Source of the DNA: Escallonia rubra
Taxonomy: Eukaryota > Streptophyta > Magnoliopsida > Escalloniales > Escalloniaceae
Direction: 5' to 3'
Assembly (NCBI GenBank): GCA_033065855.1
Contig: JAVXUO010001088.1
Span: 1-64,000, forward strand
DNA: 64,000 bases
Shown: positions 11,372 through 22,700 of the stretch, one piece after another
Layout: the number at the start of each line of letters is the position of its first letter
Numbering within the stretch: position 1 is the stretch's first letter
The notes under the pieces: model-generated
Told to the model about the DNA's origin: nothing
Database searches by the model: none
The model's input: the letters and a program-made list of their open reading frames with translations, nothing else
Translations under genes and position numbers: made by a program

Positions 11372-12016
11372 TCAGCTTGGATAGGAGAGGGGTGAAGAAA
11401 GGTAAGTTTTTAAAGCTTCAAAAGAAGTTTGGCATTCAGCCATCCACTCAAAGCTCTTGATTCTCTTTAAAGCTTTAAAGAATGAAGGGTAGCGCACGGC
11501 CGACTTAAAGAGGAATCGACTGAATGCTGCTACTCGGCCAGCTACTACTTGCACTTCCTTCATATTCTTGGGTGCTTCCATATCTTTTATGGCTTTGAAT
11601 TTTTCGGGTTTGGCTTTAATATCTCGATGCAAGACCATAATGCCAAGGAAATTTCCCAAGGAAACACCAAAGGCAGACTTTGTCGGGTTGATGCGCATGC
11701 GATATTTTTGTAGGAGCGCGAAACACTCTTCAAGGTCGGCGATATGGTCGTCTGCATGCAAGCTTTTGACGAGCATGTCGTCGACGTATACCTCCATATT
11801 TTTTCCCACTAGGGGCTTGAAGATCTGGTCGACTAGCCTCTGGTATGTGACCCCGGCATTCTTTAGGCCGAATGGCATGACTTTGTAGCAAAAGAGGCCT
11901 TGGTCTGTTATGAAGGTCGTCTTTGCTACGTCATCCTCATGCATCTGAATCTGATTGTAGCCAGAGAAGGCGTCCATAAAGCTTAAGAAATCGTGCCCAG
12001 ACATGGCGTCGATCAT
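11372..12016 (-). pseudogene. Ty3/gypsy reverse transcriptase domain, open remnant
   Basis: A 214-codon open frame encodes most of a gypsy RT: FLSFMDAFSGYNQIQMHEDD, TFITDQGLFCYKVMPFGLKN, then VYVDDMLVKS with the YVDD catalytic motif intact, NPTKSAFGV, and the FLGIMV box with FRFLFKS downstream. The N-terminal RT segment just upstream (12020-12150) is damaged: an EWVTNVVMVP block is followed by a deletion of the usual KKNGKWRVCVDY region. The domain therefore cannot be made intact. It is the best preserved part of the element. Confidence 0.85.
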
Positions 12017-12559
12017 ATAAGTGTAGTCAATGCATATGCACCATTTACCGGGGCCCAGTTAGGTACCATTACAACATTGGTTACCCACTCAAGGTAGTCG
12101 ATTTATTTGATGAAATTGGCTTCTAAGAGTTTGTCCACTCCGTTCTTGATTATTGCTTATCGCTCAGGTGCGAAGGGATGTTTCTTTGTTTCCTTGGCTT
12201 ATGTTTGGGATCAACCGATAGGCGATGAACTATCACAGATGGATCTATTCCCGGCATGTCCGCAGCTCTCCACGCGATGACATCCGTATTGGATCGAAGG
12301 AAGGAGATTAGCCGACTGAGAAGGGTTAGTTCCATGGAACCGATTAGCAACCGACGCTCCCCTCTCCTTCTTCCAACACGCTATGAAAATGAGTTCTTCT
12401 GCAGGTTCAGCATGCTTCATGTGCTGCTCATCTCGTTCATCTTCAATATCCAACGTTTCTTCAGCTTTGCAAGATGCTAGGTAGCACTTGCGAGCCCTCC
12501 TCTGATCTCTTTTCACTCTTCCGACTTCATTCGACATGGGAAACTTCATAAGATAAGTT

Positions 12560-12800
12560 AAAGCGACAGCTTGCAACTCATTGAGGCCCGTTCATGGTAC
12601 TGGAAATGATGTACCTTCAACTGGTGCCGAGCCATATAGAGGCGAGGAGAGCAGCTTTACTTGGTCTCTTAAGATTTCCATCTGTCAGAATGCGTCCTCA
12701 AAGATGATATTCGCCGAGTTTCCCGTGTTGACCAGAATGCGTTTGACATTGTACGCATCTATCTGTAGGGTAATGACGAGAGCGTCATCATGAGGCAAGA
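12560..12800 (-). pseudogene. Ty3/gypsy aspartic protease remnant with Asp-to-Asn active site
   Basis: Minus-strand reading gives RILVNTGNSANIIFE where active relatives have a VDTGSSADI-type site. The catalytic Asp codon is AAC (Asn) at 12727-12729. A second Asp-to-Asn change lies four residues on. Both changes fit G-to-A decay. The block lies between gag and RT, as expected. Confidence 0.65.
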
Positions 12801-12940
12801 TTATCCCTTCCAGGTCTGAGTCGTCAAAGCCTAAGGACATTGATATTTTTGCTCGTAGGCCTTACGGGAAGAGTTGGACAATCATCCTCCACTCGACACT
12901 CTAGAGATGGTGTTGATCACCAGTGAATCTCTTGGGTGCC

Positions 12941-14558
12941 TCATCTGGTCTCCTTTGGCTTCCTCCTTTCTTCCACCTTGTTGTCGGTTGTTCGTTTCAA
13001 CGAACTACTTGAGATGACCTTTGGCAATAAGGTTTTCGATCTCGTGCTGGAGGACCTTACGCTCATCCTTTGTGTGACCGTGATCCTGGTGGAAGTGACA
13101 ATATAATTGGTGATCTCTATTTTTTCGGTAGGCATTTTCATAGGTTTGGGCCAATGGAGGATGTTCTGGATTTTGATTTGATTGAGGATGTGTTCCTGGG
13201 AGGTGTTAAGAAGAGTGAATGGTCCGGTGAGTGGTGCCCGCGAGCGTTTCGGCTCGTGGTCTGGGGCACGGCCATCTGGGCGGTCTCTTCTCTTCTGACT
13301 GGTGTGTATCTCTTTCTGAGGGAACATCAAGTCTTCTTTTGCTTGGAGGTATTTCTCCACTCTGTGTAGGAGATCTGTCATGTTCTCGGCGAGGGGGGGG
13401 GGCGTTTGTTCAGCAAGAAACGCAATGGTGTTCATGGCCTTACACCCCTAGCCATAGCCGCGAAGGTCACCATAAGATCTATATGATCAATGAGGAGTTT
13501 CTTCGTGTTGAAGCGTGCATAATAGGACTTCAAGGACTCGTTAGGTCCTTGTACAATACGAAAAAGGGCCGAGGAGTTCTTTCTTTGCACTCGGCTCATC
13601 AAGAGATTGCCACGGAAGGATTCGGCTAGCTGAGCCCAGCAAGTAATCGAGCGGGGTAAAAGGTGTTGAAACCACACATGCGCTGCTCCCTTCAAGGTTA
13701 GGAGAAATGCTCGGCACATGATCTGATCAGGGACAAGATGCAAATTCATGCACGAGGTAAAGTGGGCTAGATGTTCCATAGGGTCCCCCGTGCCGTCGTA
13801 TGACTCGCATGGGGCATCTTAAAATTTTTCGGAGTAGAGAAGAGGTTTATCTCTTCTGTAAAAGGTTGTCTGACGATGACCGGGTTGTTGGTGTAATGCT
13901 CGGAGCGGTGGTTCTTGAAGCGTACAGGAACATCCTTCCTGGCAGAGTGAGCTTCGTAATAGCTCTCCTCTGGCCTCTTGTGTCGGGGACTACGACGCTC
14001 ATCATCAGAGTGTTCACCCTCAGCCTAGTCAACATGCTGACGATGCTCTTCTCTATTTGGCACTGTAGAGCCTTCGTGCCCTAAAGGGAATATGAGACCT
14101 TGACGGACAGACTGCCTCTGGACGGCGGTGACGTGTTTTGCCTTGGAAGGTCTAGGAGGTCTTACTGGTGTGGGTGGTGGCTCAGATTGCTACTCAATGG
14201 TGGCCTGCAGCTTATCAACGGATTTCTGTATTGTCTGGATAATGGCCAGTAGGTCAGCCTGATTGTTCGTGGTTAATGGCGTCGCAAAGGTAGCGGCAAC
14301 AGTGGTTACGTCGGAGGTGTAAGGTTCAGATAGGCCGGTGATCCGGAGCGGGGTATGAGGGACAGGGTTCATAGGCGGAGGCTGAGTCGTTGTTGCATTT
14401 GGAGCTTTGGTAACAACTTTGCCACAATTAGTAGGCGGTTGTTGGGTGGTGCCTCCACGAGCCAAGTCGTGGAGCAAGGTTGATAATGAGTCTGATCCGG
14501 TCTCACCATCTTGGTTCACTTGATGGTTCAACTCTTGTGAGTTGAGATTTTGAGCCAT
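12941..14558 (-). pseudogene. Ty3/gypsy gag remnant
   Basis: Starts at the ATG complement of 14556-14558 (MAQNLNSQELNHQVNQDG), about 25 bases inside the primer-binding site. The retrotransposon gag domain is at 13432-13779 (AFLLTLKGAAHVWFQHLLP, then SFRGNLLMSRVQ and ESLKSYYARFN). A basic, Arg/Lys/Glu-rich tail at 12941-13435 includes LHRVEKYLQAKEDLMFPQ. Frameshifts separate the blocks. The 14190-14732 frame covers the Gln/Thr/Pro-rich N-terminal part. Confidence 0.75.
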
Positions 14559-14582
14559 GAAATTTGTTACACGAGATTTCGG

Positions 14583-14599
14583 CCCCACGGATGGCGCCA
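14583..14599 (-). other. Primer-binding site of the Ty3/gypsy element
   Basis: On the minus strand TGGCGCCATCCGTGGGG lies three bases after the LTR end (...CCTCAACA TTT). TGGCGCC is a common start of plant gypsy primer sites that pair with a tRNA 3' end. I did not identify the tRNA. Confidence 0.65.
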
Positions 14600-14602
14600 A
14601 AA

Positions 14603-14985
14603 TGTTGAGGATGAAATCCGGGACAATCTTGATTGGCTTGCGAACAGACCTGAAGAGCACAAACAACACCGATGATTCGCCGAAAATGTTTATGGAAGAA
14701 ATTGTTTGAGGAAAATATGAGAGTATTCTCATATAAAGAACTTACCTCTTTCCTTCTTCCAGAATTCCTTTACATAGGCTTTGCATTGAAGGGTCGGTTA
14801 TGTCTCTTTAATGGGGAGTTACTAAAACTAATAGGTGGTTATTATCCATAATGGGAGAGTGGGTAATGTCACTTCCCACTTTTCCATGAAACATGGGGCA
14901 GTTTTAGAACCTTCTGGTGGCGACACGTGTCACTTAGTTATCTTCTTCTCTTTTCATGGCGCCATTCAACTCAGCACGTCAGCCT
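14603..14985 (-). repeat. 5' LTR of the Ty3/gypsy element (outer edge uncertain)
   Basis: The inner edge is the TGTTGAGG on the plus strand at 14603, next to the primer site. A minus-strand TATA-like TTTATATGAG lies at about 14733-14742. The outer edge is placed at a CA near 14985 without a partner LTR for proof. Downstream to 15572 I see only C- and A-rich sequence and no gene. Confidence 0.5.
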
Positions 14986-15572
14986 TCACCTCATTTCTTC
15001 CCCGTACTGTCACCCCCCACAGCCACAAACCACCTCCACCTCACCACCACCGTCCAATTTCTTGATGTTGAGGTTCTTTTGGATGAAAAAAGGGTTGGTT
15101 AAGAGAGTTAACCATGGTTCTGAGACAAACCTGAACTGGCAAAGGCTACATTGGAGTACGGGTAACGGATCGGATCGGGTTTTGGTCTAATTACCAAAAA
15201 GCCTATTGGATCGGGGATGGTATCCTCATCTTCAAACCTGAAGGGCGGGCCACATGTTTGGTGTGGCGAGGCAGGTGCGGACCTTATGAAACTTGCATCC
15301 GACTTACCCCTATTATCATCCCTAACCACCCCTACCCCCACACATAGGCAGTGTTTGCGCATGTGTATATGTGTTTTTTTTTGGTATGACGGGAGAGGGG
15401 TGGGTGTGTGGCTAGTATGTGTGGAGGATAATGGTAGTGGCAGCTAGTGGAGATTGGTTGGGGGTGAAGGATGCAAGATTAAAGATGCTAGGACGGTAAG
15501 GAGAGGTGGATTGCTGGTGGTGGAAGGTGACATTGTTTGTTGTTTACTAGATACGGTTAACAATTGAACATT

Positions 15573-16059
15573 GGGTGAACATTGGGTGCACGGTAAACAA
15601 TGGACTGGCGGTGGACGTTGCTCCGGCGAGGCAAGCAGTGCTCACCAAGCAACGTAGTGCGAGTCGGCGTTACGGTCTAGAAGGCGCGGCACCGAAGCGA
15701 TGGCCAAAATTCCAGCACCGGTGTGGGTGCATGAAGAACGAGGAGTTGATGCAGCATGCAGCATTAGGACAGGTGCCTGTGCTTCGGGATGGCAGCTGGG
15801 AGTTGGGGTGGGGTGTCATGTTTTTGTTGTTTTTTCTTTTAGTGCTTGTTTTAGTTCTTATTTTGTTGTTTCTTTCTAGTTTTTTTTTTTTTTTGTATTT
15901 TGGTTTTTTAAGTTGTAGGTGTAGTTGTCGATATTACCTTTGTTGTGGTTCCTGTCGGATGGAGCTCTCATCCGAATATTAATAAACTTGCCCTATCTGG
16001 ACACGATGTAACCATCTTTATATTAATGGTAGGGTTCTTAACTCTTTAAAGGAAAAAAA
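15573..16059 (+). mobile_element. Retroposed insertion with A-tail and 14-bp target duplication
   Basis: The sequence AACAATTGAACATT occurs at 15559-15572 and again at 16060-16073. The 487 bp between them end in an A-rich tail (GGAAAAAAAA). The right part holds T-rich sequence and a short hairpin (CGGATGGAGCTCTCATCCG, 15956-15974). This is the signature of LINE-driven insertion on the plus strand. A 135-codon frame inside (15575-15982) matches no family I know and is probably not a gene. A 5'-truncated LINE or a retroposed transcript would both fit. Confidence 0.7.
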
Positions 16060-16073
16060 AACAATTGAACATT

Positions 16074-16753
16074 TGCTACTCCTTCAAGGGTAATTAAGTC
16101 ATTTTAACAGAGGGTGTCGATGTAATTTCCCAATTAAAGGGGGGAACAAATGCATCAAACCAATATTCACGGGTGCAAGTGTAATTTTCCCTAACAACAC
16201 CAAAAATTAAAAATTAAAAATTAAAGCAGTGTCTCTAACTTTTGTTATCAAGGATACATCCCACCTATGACAAGTTCTTTTGCCCAGATGACAACTTTAA
16301 GGGCGATGAGGAAGAAATTTGTGAGTCAACCTAATTTCAGTACAAAGTAACTCAAGGAGGAAATATGAAATTTTCAATTAGTAAACATAATTTTCACATG
16401 AGTCGGACTGACAAGGATTTCATTTTTGTTCTATACAAATACAAATGATATAAAAGTAGAAGAAAGGTTTCCTTTTACTGACTTGTTTCCATGTGAGTGT
16501 AAATTCTTTTCCTTTGCTCATTTTCTGAGAAAAATTGTGACAAAAATTTGCAGATCTCTAAGAAAATCATCGAGCTTTTGTGCTCGCCAGATAATCGCCT
16601 ACTGTCAAGAACACATGTTTCCCCAACACAACCTCAACATCCACTGCATGCTGAAAGCAATCAACCTTGATCTGCAAATATCGAGGGCACACCCAGAAAC
16701 CACGGTGTCAGCAACTATATAAGAGCTATCTTTACAAAATGTCTGGCACAGCA
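16074..16753. other. 3' flank of the tRNA synthetase gene; TIR-like segment
   Basis: No gene of its own. 16081-16192 ('ggtaattaagtcattttaac' and 'gtgcaagtgtaattttccc') resembles one arm of a Mutator-type element. The remainder probably includes the synthetase 3' UTR (minus strand). Confidence 0.3.
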
Positions 16754-19700
16754 TCACAAGTCTATAGGGTAGATCCAAACCTTCCCATTTCCTCGTTGAA
16801 ACTCTGATTTTAAACGGTAGTGATCCCTTGACAGCAAATACGTCTGTAGATCTTCTGATGATCTTGGGTTTCCTATAGTAGTGGAAGAAAGCTTATAACA
16901 ACGAAGAAGAAAACCGAGGCAACATAATATGGAAGAAAAAAGCCTCAAGAGTCGACCTGCATATAATTTGAGAATAGCATCCTTGTTAAATACCAATGCT
17001 GGCCTTGCTAAAGTGATAACACACGGTAGGTTGGAAATGTCATCACAGTTCTCCTCGGCAATTATCACCTGCAATTTGTAGCCAATGATGTAGAAAAAAA
17101 TCAAGAAAAATCTTATAACTAAGGACTCGAATAGTATGAGCACAGAAACCTCCATCCCGGAAGTGAAGCGGTGTTACAAATACATACATATTCCACCACT
17201 TGATCCTCTCTCCCCGTTATTTCTAATAGGTCAGTACCTAGGCGTGTAAAGGAATCCCTAATGTGCAGATGCAGAAATACTAATAGCATTGAATTGTACA
17301 TATTCTTTTGTTTTTCAAACGTACAGGCAGTTATACACTTTACTACCATAATAAATGTGCATCGCATGGCATACCTACAAGGTTCGGGCATCTGCCCTAA
17401 ATATATCAGACTTGCAGAATGCTACCTCTATATACTTTCACATCAGGCCAGCCCAAACAAATTACACGTAAAACTGCAAGTTGGCTGGGTTTACCATGCA
17501 TCTGCAACCTGTGTACAACAAATGACAGATAGACCACTATATGTTCGTCACAACTTCACCGTACACATTCCTGCATACAAGTTGGAGAGAGATCTTCACA
17601 AGGCATTAATCTATAAGCACCTCTAGAGATACAAAATCCAACTGAAGCCCTATCCAGTGCTTATGGCTCCATGTAATTCTGCAGTGTCTTCGCAGGTCCT
17701 TTTTCGAACCTCATAAATTCTAACATCCAAGTCAAAACCTGATTATGACAGGCTGACAGAATTGAATACACCCCAACTCCGCCCCCCCCCCACAACAACC
17801 CCTGTCGTCGTATTACATGCTGCTGTTACTCTGTCCCTCTCTCTCTAGAGTAGATCTCAGGCAGAATCTTAGTGCAAATCTTACATCCCAAGGGAAATAG
17901 TTCCAAGTTGATATAATCTCGAAGGATGTTGATACTCGGAATTTTTTAAGAGCATCCCCCAAGGCAAAAATGAAATTCACTAAGTTTAACGGAAACAATC
18001 ACAAATATAAGGATAATACAGCTAATTTAGCAGCGGTATTCAAGACAACTTACAGCATGTGGTGGGATCACTGAACAAGGAAGTAGAGGGGAACCAAGTG
18101 CATCTTTGATGTATGATTCCTGCTCAAGGAAATGAGAAGTTAGGATGTACTTTAAGACTACCAAAATTCAAAACTACATCTCCAAGGTTTTATACAGTTC
18201 TAAGATCCTAATTTAATCTCTAACCAGTGAAGTCATGAGTTGCAAAGTTTATTTGACGACATTTACAGTGGGTTTTGTAACTTTTAACAAAAAATCATGA
18301 GTTGCAATACGGGTTTGCTTTCTTTCTCAGTTGAAACTGTTAGTTTCAAACCCCCTCCTTTTCTATTTTCATTTCTAATTTTCTCTGTAAAACCAAGTAA
18401 TAGGCATTTCAGCCCCTGTTTTATGTTGTTTCCTATTTTCAATTTTTGTTTTCTCCAAGGGTAAAAATTTGCCAGTTTCTCTATCCAATGCTTTCGGCTC
18501 ATGCACACAAGGTAGATGAGAGCCTGAAATTTCTCTATTACACAAGTTTCCCTTTCATCAGGCAGCATCGTATTTCACATACACAATAAGAAAAACAAGG
18601 CAGAAAATAATACAATGTGAAAACAAAAAGGCACAGACGGTAAACAAGCAACACTCAACTGAAAACGACAGAGAAAACAAAAGAAAGAAATGGAAGCAAA
18701 ATCAAAAACAGAAAAAGAAATGGGTAACTAGACAGGAACGTAACTTTCAACCAATATATTGTAGAAGAACGCCAATGACAAGATATTTTTGAAACAAATA
18801 GAAGGCAAGTAGAAGAAAAGGACTCAACTAGTTCAAACAGAGGCGTAACTGAGTCAGCTTAAGTTCAGTATTAAAACGCTGAAAGAAAGATCTCCAATGT
18901 GCAATTCGAGATATTATTTCTAATAACGGAGATGTGGGCAATAGGCAATCCAAAAACCATTCAGCAAAAAAAAATGATGACTCACATGTCTGGAACGATT
19001 CTACTGGAACAATAAAATACTAATGCCAGCAGACACCAGGATAGTAGAAAGTACGATGTTACCTCAGGATTCAGAATACGTTGGGACATTGCCTTATCTC
19101 CATCCAACGAGTTAAAGTAGACCTCCATCAGGTCAGTAGGTTCGAGGCCAGCTTTCTTCCGTAACTTCTGGACCCTATTAACAATCTACAAGAAAAATGA
19201 AGTTTGACAAACAGATTGTCTCAAATTCGTTAATATGCTGATGAATTTATTTTCAATATTAGTAACCAAATGTTTCACTAGATGTAAGTGAAATCCTGGA
19301 AACAAACACATATTTATGCAGAATACCTCACGAGCAACTTGAAGCCACTCCAATGCTTCATCACCACGCAAATCCAATATCACCAAAACGTCGCCTAAAT
19401 CATGTCACAAAAGAACTGTGAGGCAAGCATGCCATTGTTAACAGATAGAAATCAAGATGCCACTAAGAAGCTTACCATCTCCTGCTGCATCCATTTCCTC
19501 TTTTGTCATATCATCAGGACGCCTAAACTCCCGCACAATCTACAAGTTCAGCGGACAAGTCAAATTAGATTACTTAGTATTTGGATTCTGGGAGCACAAA
19601 CTGCACCCAAAACAGAATGGAAGTACCTCAAGGAATTGGTGCAACTATTCACAACATAGAGCAAACTGCAGACTTTATGTTTTCAAGATTAGCAAAAACT

Positions 19701-22700
19701 ATTGCTCGTGCTGTTGCTATATACCACACATGAATATATACAGGTGTTTTTGTGTGTGTGTATACACACGAATATGTGTTGCCAGGTAAATAATTCAAGA
19801 GGCAAAAGTAATGGCTTCAACTGACAAAAAACAGTTATTTTTCCCCTTTCGGCATCTAATGGTTCTGCATGTGAACTTTTTTCTTTGGAAGTATACTTGT
19901 TGACAATGTGGAACTACAAAAAACGGTAACTTGTGCCCAAGCCAATTTTGCTTGTTTACTTTCTTTGACTTAAACTATACCTAAAGTACGATTAATGCAG
20001 TGTATAGTTTTTAGCATACATATACCTAAATGTGGTTCGCTTGCTTCGTCCACCATGCCAAAATGGACCTCTGGAATGGAGACGATGGTAATGGCAGGGA
20101 GGAGAAAGGGGCAGCCATTACGGCTTTATAATACGTGCGAGTGGGGAAGGATGTGGGGAAGGATACTTGTACCAAAACTCTGAGGTGGTTGCTAAGTGCC
20201 TCATATAGGGGTGGGGAGGTTAACGCTTCCCTACATGCGTGTGTGTGTGTATTCAATAACAAAATCACCAAGTGTAGGTACGAAAAGAATAATTGAAAAA
20301 AAATTTCCCACAGAATGTGATGCTCTTTATCTCCAACTATTAAAAGCAAATAATTTGTTTTCCTTTGTTGAGGTTCTGCACCAGAAATCCCGAGTCAATA
20401 CATGCAAATAAGTCTTATGGCATATATAAGAAGCAAATACAGAACTTGTTAGCCCAACTGCACACCTTAATATCAGTCAGCTTCAAACAGTGTGTACCAA
20501 CAGTGACTTCTCCAGCTTGTTCAAAGGCTAAGATATCTTCCTGTGACATTGCCTTGACTTCCTTGGCAACAAGTCCCATTGATTTTCCCAGCCGCTTACC
20601 TAACACACTTAAGAGAATAGAAGCCAATGGAAACGGATATAAGTACCTAGAGGAACATATAACAATATCAACGGAATGAAAAGAGAAAACAAATTTAATA
20701 CCTGAAATCAGGTTCTGCACGCAATGAAGCATACTTTAAAGGGTTGTTGCAGGGGACAAAAGATTTTATATTGAGCTCTTCTAGGACATACTGCAGTGCA
20801 CATCAGAACAAAGAACAAGCCATGAAACAGAAAATAAAGTGACTTGACAAGAAGGAACAACCAGAAATATTTTAGAGCTTACACTTGAGAAAAAATAATC
20901 GAGTGTTCTTGGTTTTACTTGTAAACTGTAATGTACATCTGAACTCGCTAACAAGATATTCAGGCCCCCACAGGGAAAAAAATCACGGACAATGTTATTC
21001 ACCAAATAATGCAACTATAATTTTGTTCAGGTTTGTCTCAAACACGAATAACATGAATCCAAGTTGTACTATCCTCATCAAATACGCTTGGATGAACCAA
21101 AAGTATTTTTTACTAATGCCAAAAGCATTAAGCTAGAAAATAATAGATAAAGTATGACAGCCTATCACGACAGAATATAGTAGGGCGCTTCGGACTACTG
21201 GATCATCTGTTCTTTTGTTTTTGGTGAAAAAATCAGTTACAAATAAGCATGTCTTAAACTCGATAGGGTGAAACCAATTAATATCCCAAGCATGGATTGT
21301 ATCTAGAGCTCTTTGGATATATTCCTTGTTGGTATGGCTGCTACAGAAGATTGGACATTAGCTATCTAAGGGTGCCTGGTTGCCTGCTATCCTTCTGGTG
21401 GTGGGGATCCTCGTAACATCTGTATTTGGTACATGTTTTGCCATTTTTGCCCTTCTCTACGTAACTCGCTTGTGCATGGATTCTGCCAATACTAGCTTTC
21501 TAATCTTACATCCACTAATTACAAGTCTAAAGGAGCTCTTTATCGGTAGTTAATCATCAAAAAGAATTAAACGGTATTAAACAAAAAGCGTTAAACTGCT
21601 GCAAAACTTAGAAGAGTAGGAGCAGAAGATGTCTCCCTAGCCACTTGGTGACCTGTGCTATAAACAATCAATATACCCAACGGTGTGTGTAAAATCTAAT
21701 GCCAATTATACAAGCCAAGTACAACTATTAGTCACTTAAATCCTTAGTTGCAGGAAACTCCTAATATGGTGACGTTTCTCTCTCGGAAACTCGCTTTTGC
21801 GATCCCAAGTTAGGAGCTCCATGGGATCTCGTCCCAAGCTAATATGGGAACTCGATCCCGTTAGCTGGATAGAGATGCATGGAACAAGTGAGAGAATACC
21901 TGAAAATCAAGCCCTTTTCAACTCAATTCCTTGTTTCTCTCTTCCTTCAAGTCCTTAAAGCCTCCTTGTTTGTTGTTGCCGGCTATGTAAACTATACTAA
22001 ACAAATGATAATACTCTTTACACATTTATTTATTCAAGCCGCTCCCAACCTCAGATTCTTCTTGGTGCTTACGCTCCCCCGCCCCCGTTCCCGCTCCCGC
22101 CCCGCCCTCGTCCCCACTTTGTGCAACTAAGCTTAAATCTTGCAAACCACAAACCTCTTTTAATTTTCCAGCAATGTCATCGAGGAACTCTGCATCTGGA
22201 TGTACAACAACCATCTCCCTGAAAGGATGGAAGAAGAAAACACTTTCAACAAGGAAACCGATAAGGCAAACAGAAAAATAGAAGGGGTGTGAAAAAACAA
22301 AAAAGGTGAGCTACGAGAAAAAAGCTACAAACATCACCTAAGAGGTGTTTTCAAAGGTTTGTTGTGACGCTCGCGAATGTTGCGGGCAAGATCAATGACT
22401 ATCATCATCCTATTAACACTTTGTTCAATGCGTTCCTCTCTCTGAGATGACGTTAACAAATTCGAAGTCAAAAAATTTGTGTTAAGGAAAGGCAACCAAA
22501 TAGATCAAGAACTAACAGAACAGCCAACAATACCTTTCCTTCAACTTCAGGAAAACTGCAATAGTGAATGCTCTCCTCCGATCCAACACAAACTTTCCGC
22601 AAATTCTGATACAGAACCTCTGTGAAGAATGGTGTAAATGGGGCCATTGCCTTGCATGAAGTTAAAAGCACCTGATTCCGTAGCCCAGCTCATTAACGTT

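Larger units (their letters stand above)
6417..14985 (-). mobile_element. Ty3/gypsy retrotransposon, Tat-like, with antisense ORF; degenerate
   Basis: On the minus strand the order is LTR (from 14603 outward), primer-binding site, gag, protease, RT, RNase H, integrase, then a plus-strand gene region (7074-9195) and a tandem repeat (6535-6719). An extra antisense gene between integrase and the 3' LTR is known for Tat-lineage elements. Only the gag-side LTR is present; nothing matching it was found near 6417-6535, so the 3' LTR is lost. Stops and frameshifts occur in every domain. The outer LTR border (~14985) is a guess. Confidence 0.75.

Noticed and set aside
15575-15982. 135-codon frame as a gene
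   Set aside because: It lies within a retroinsertion; the second half is a Leu/Phe run coded by a T-rich tract and no domain is seen.
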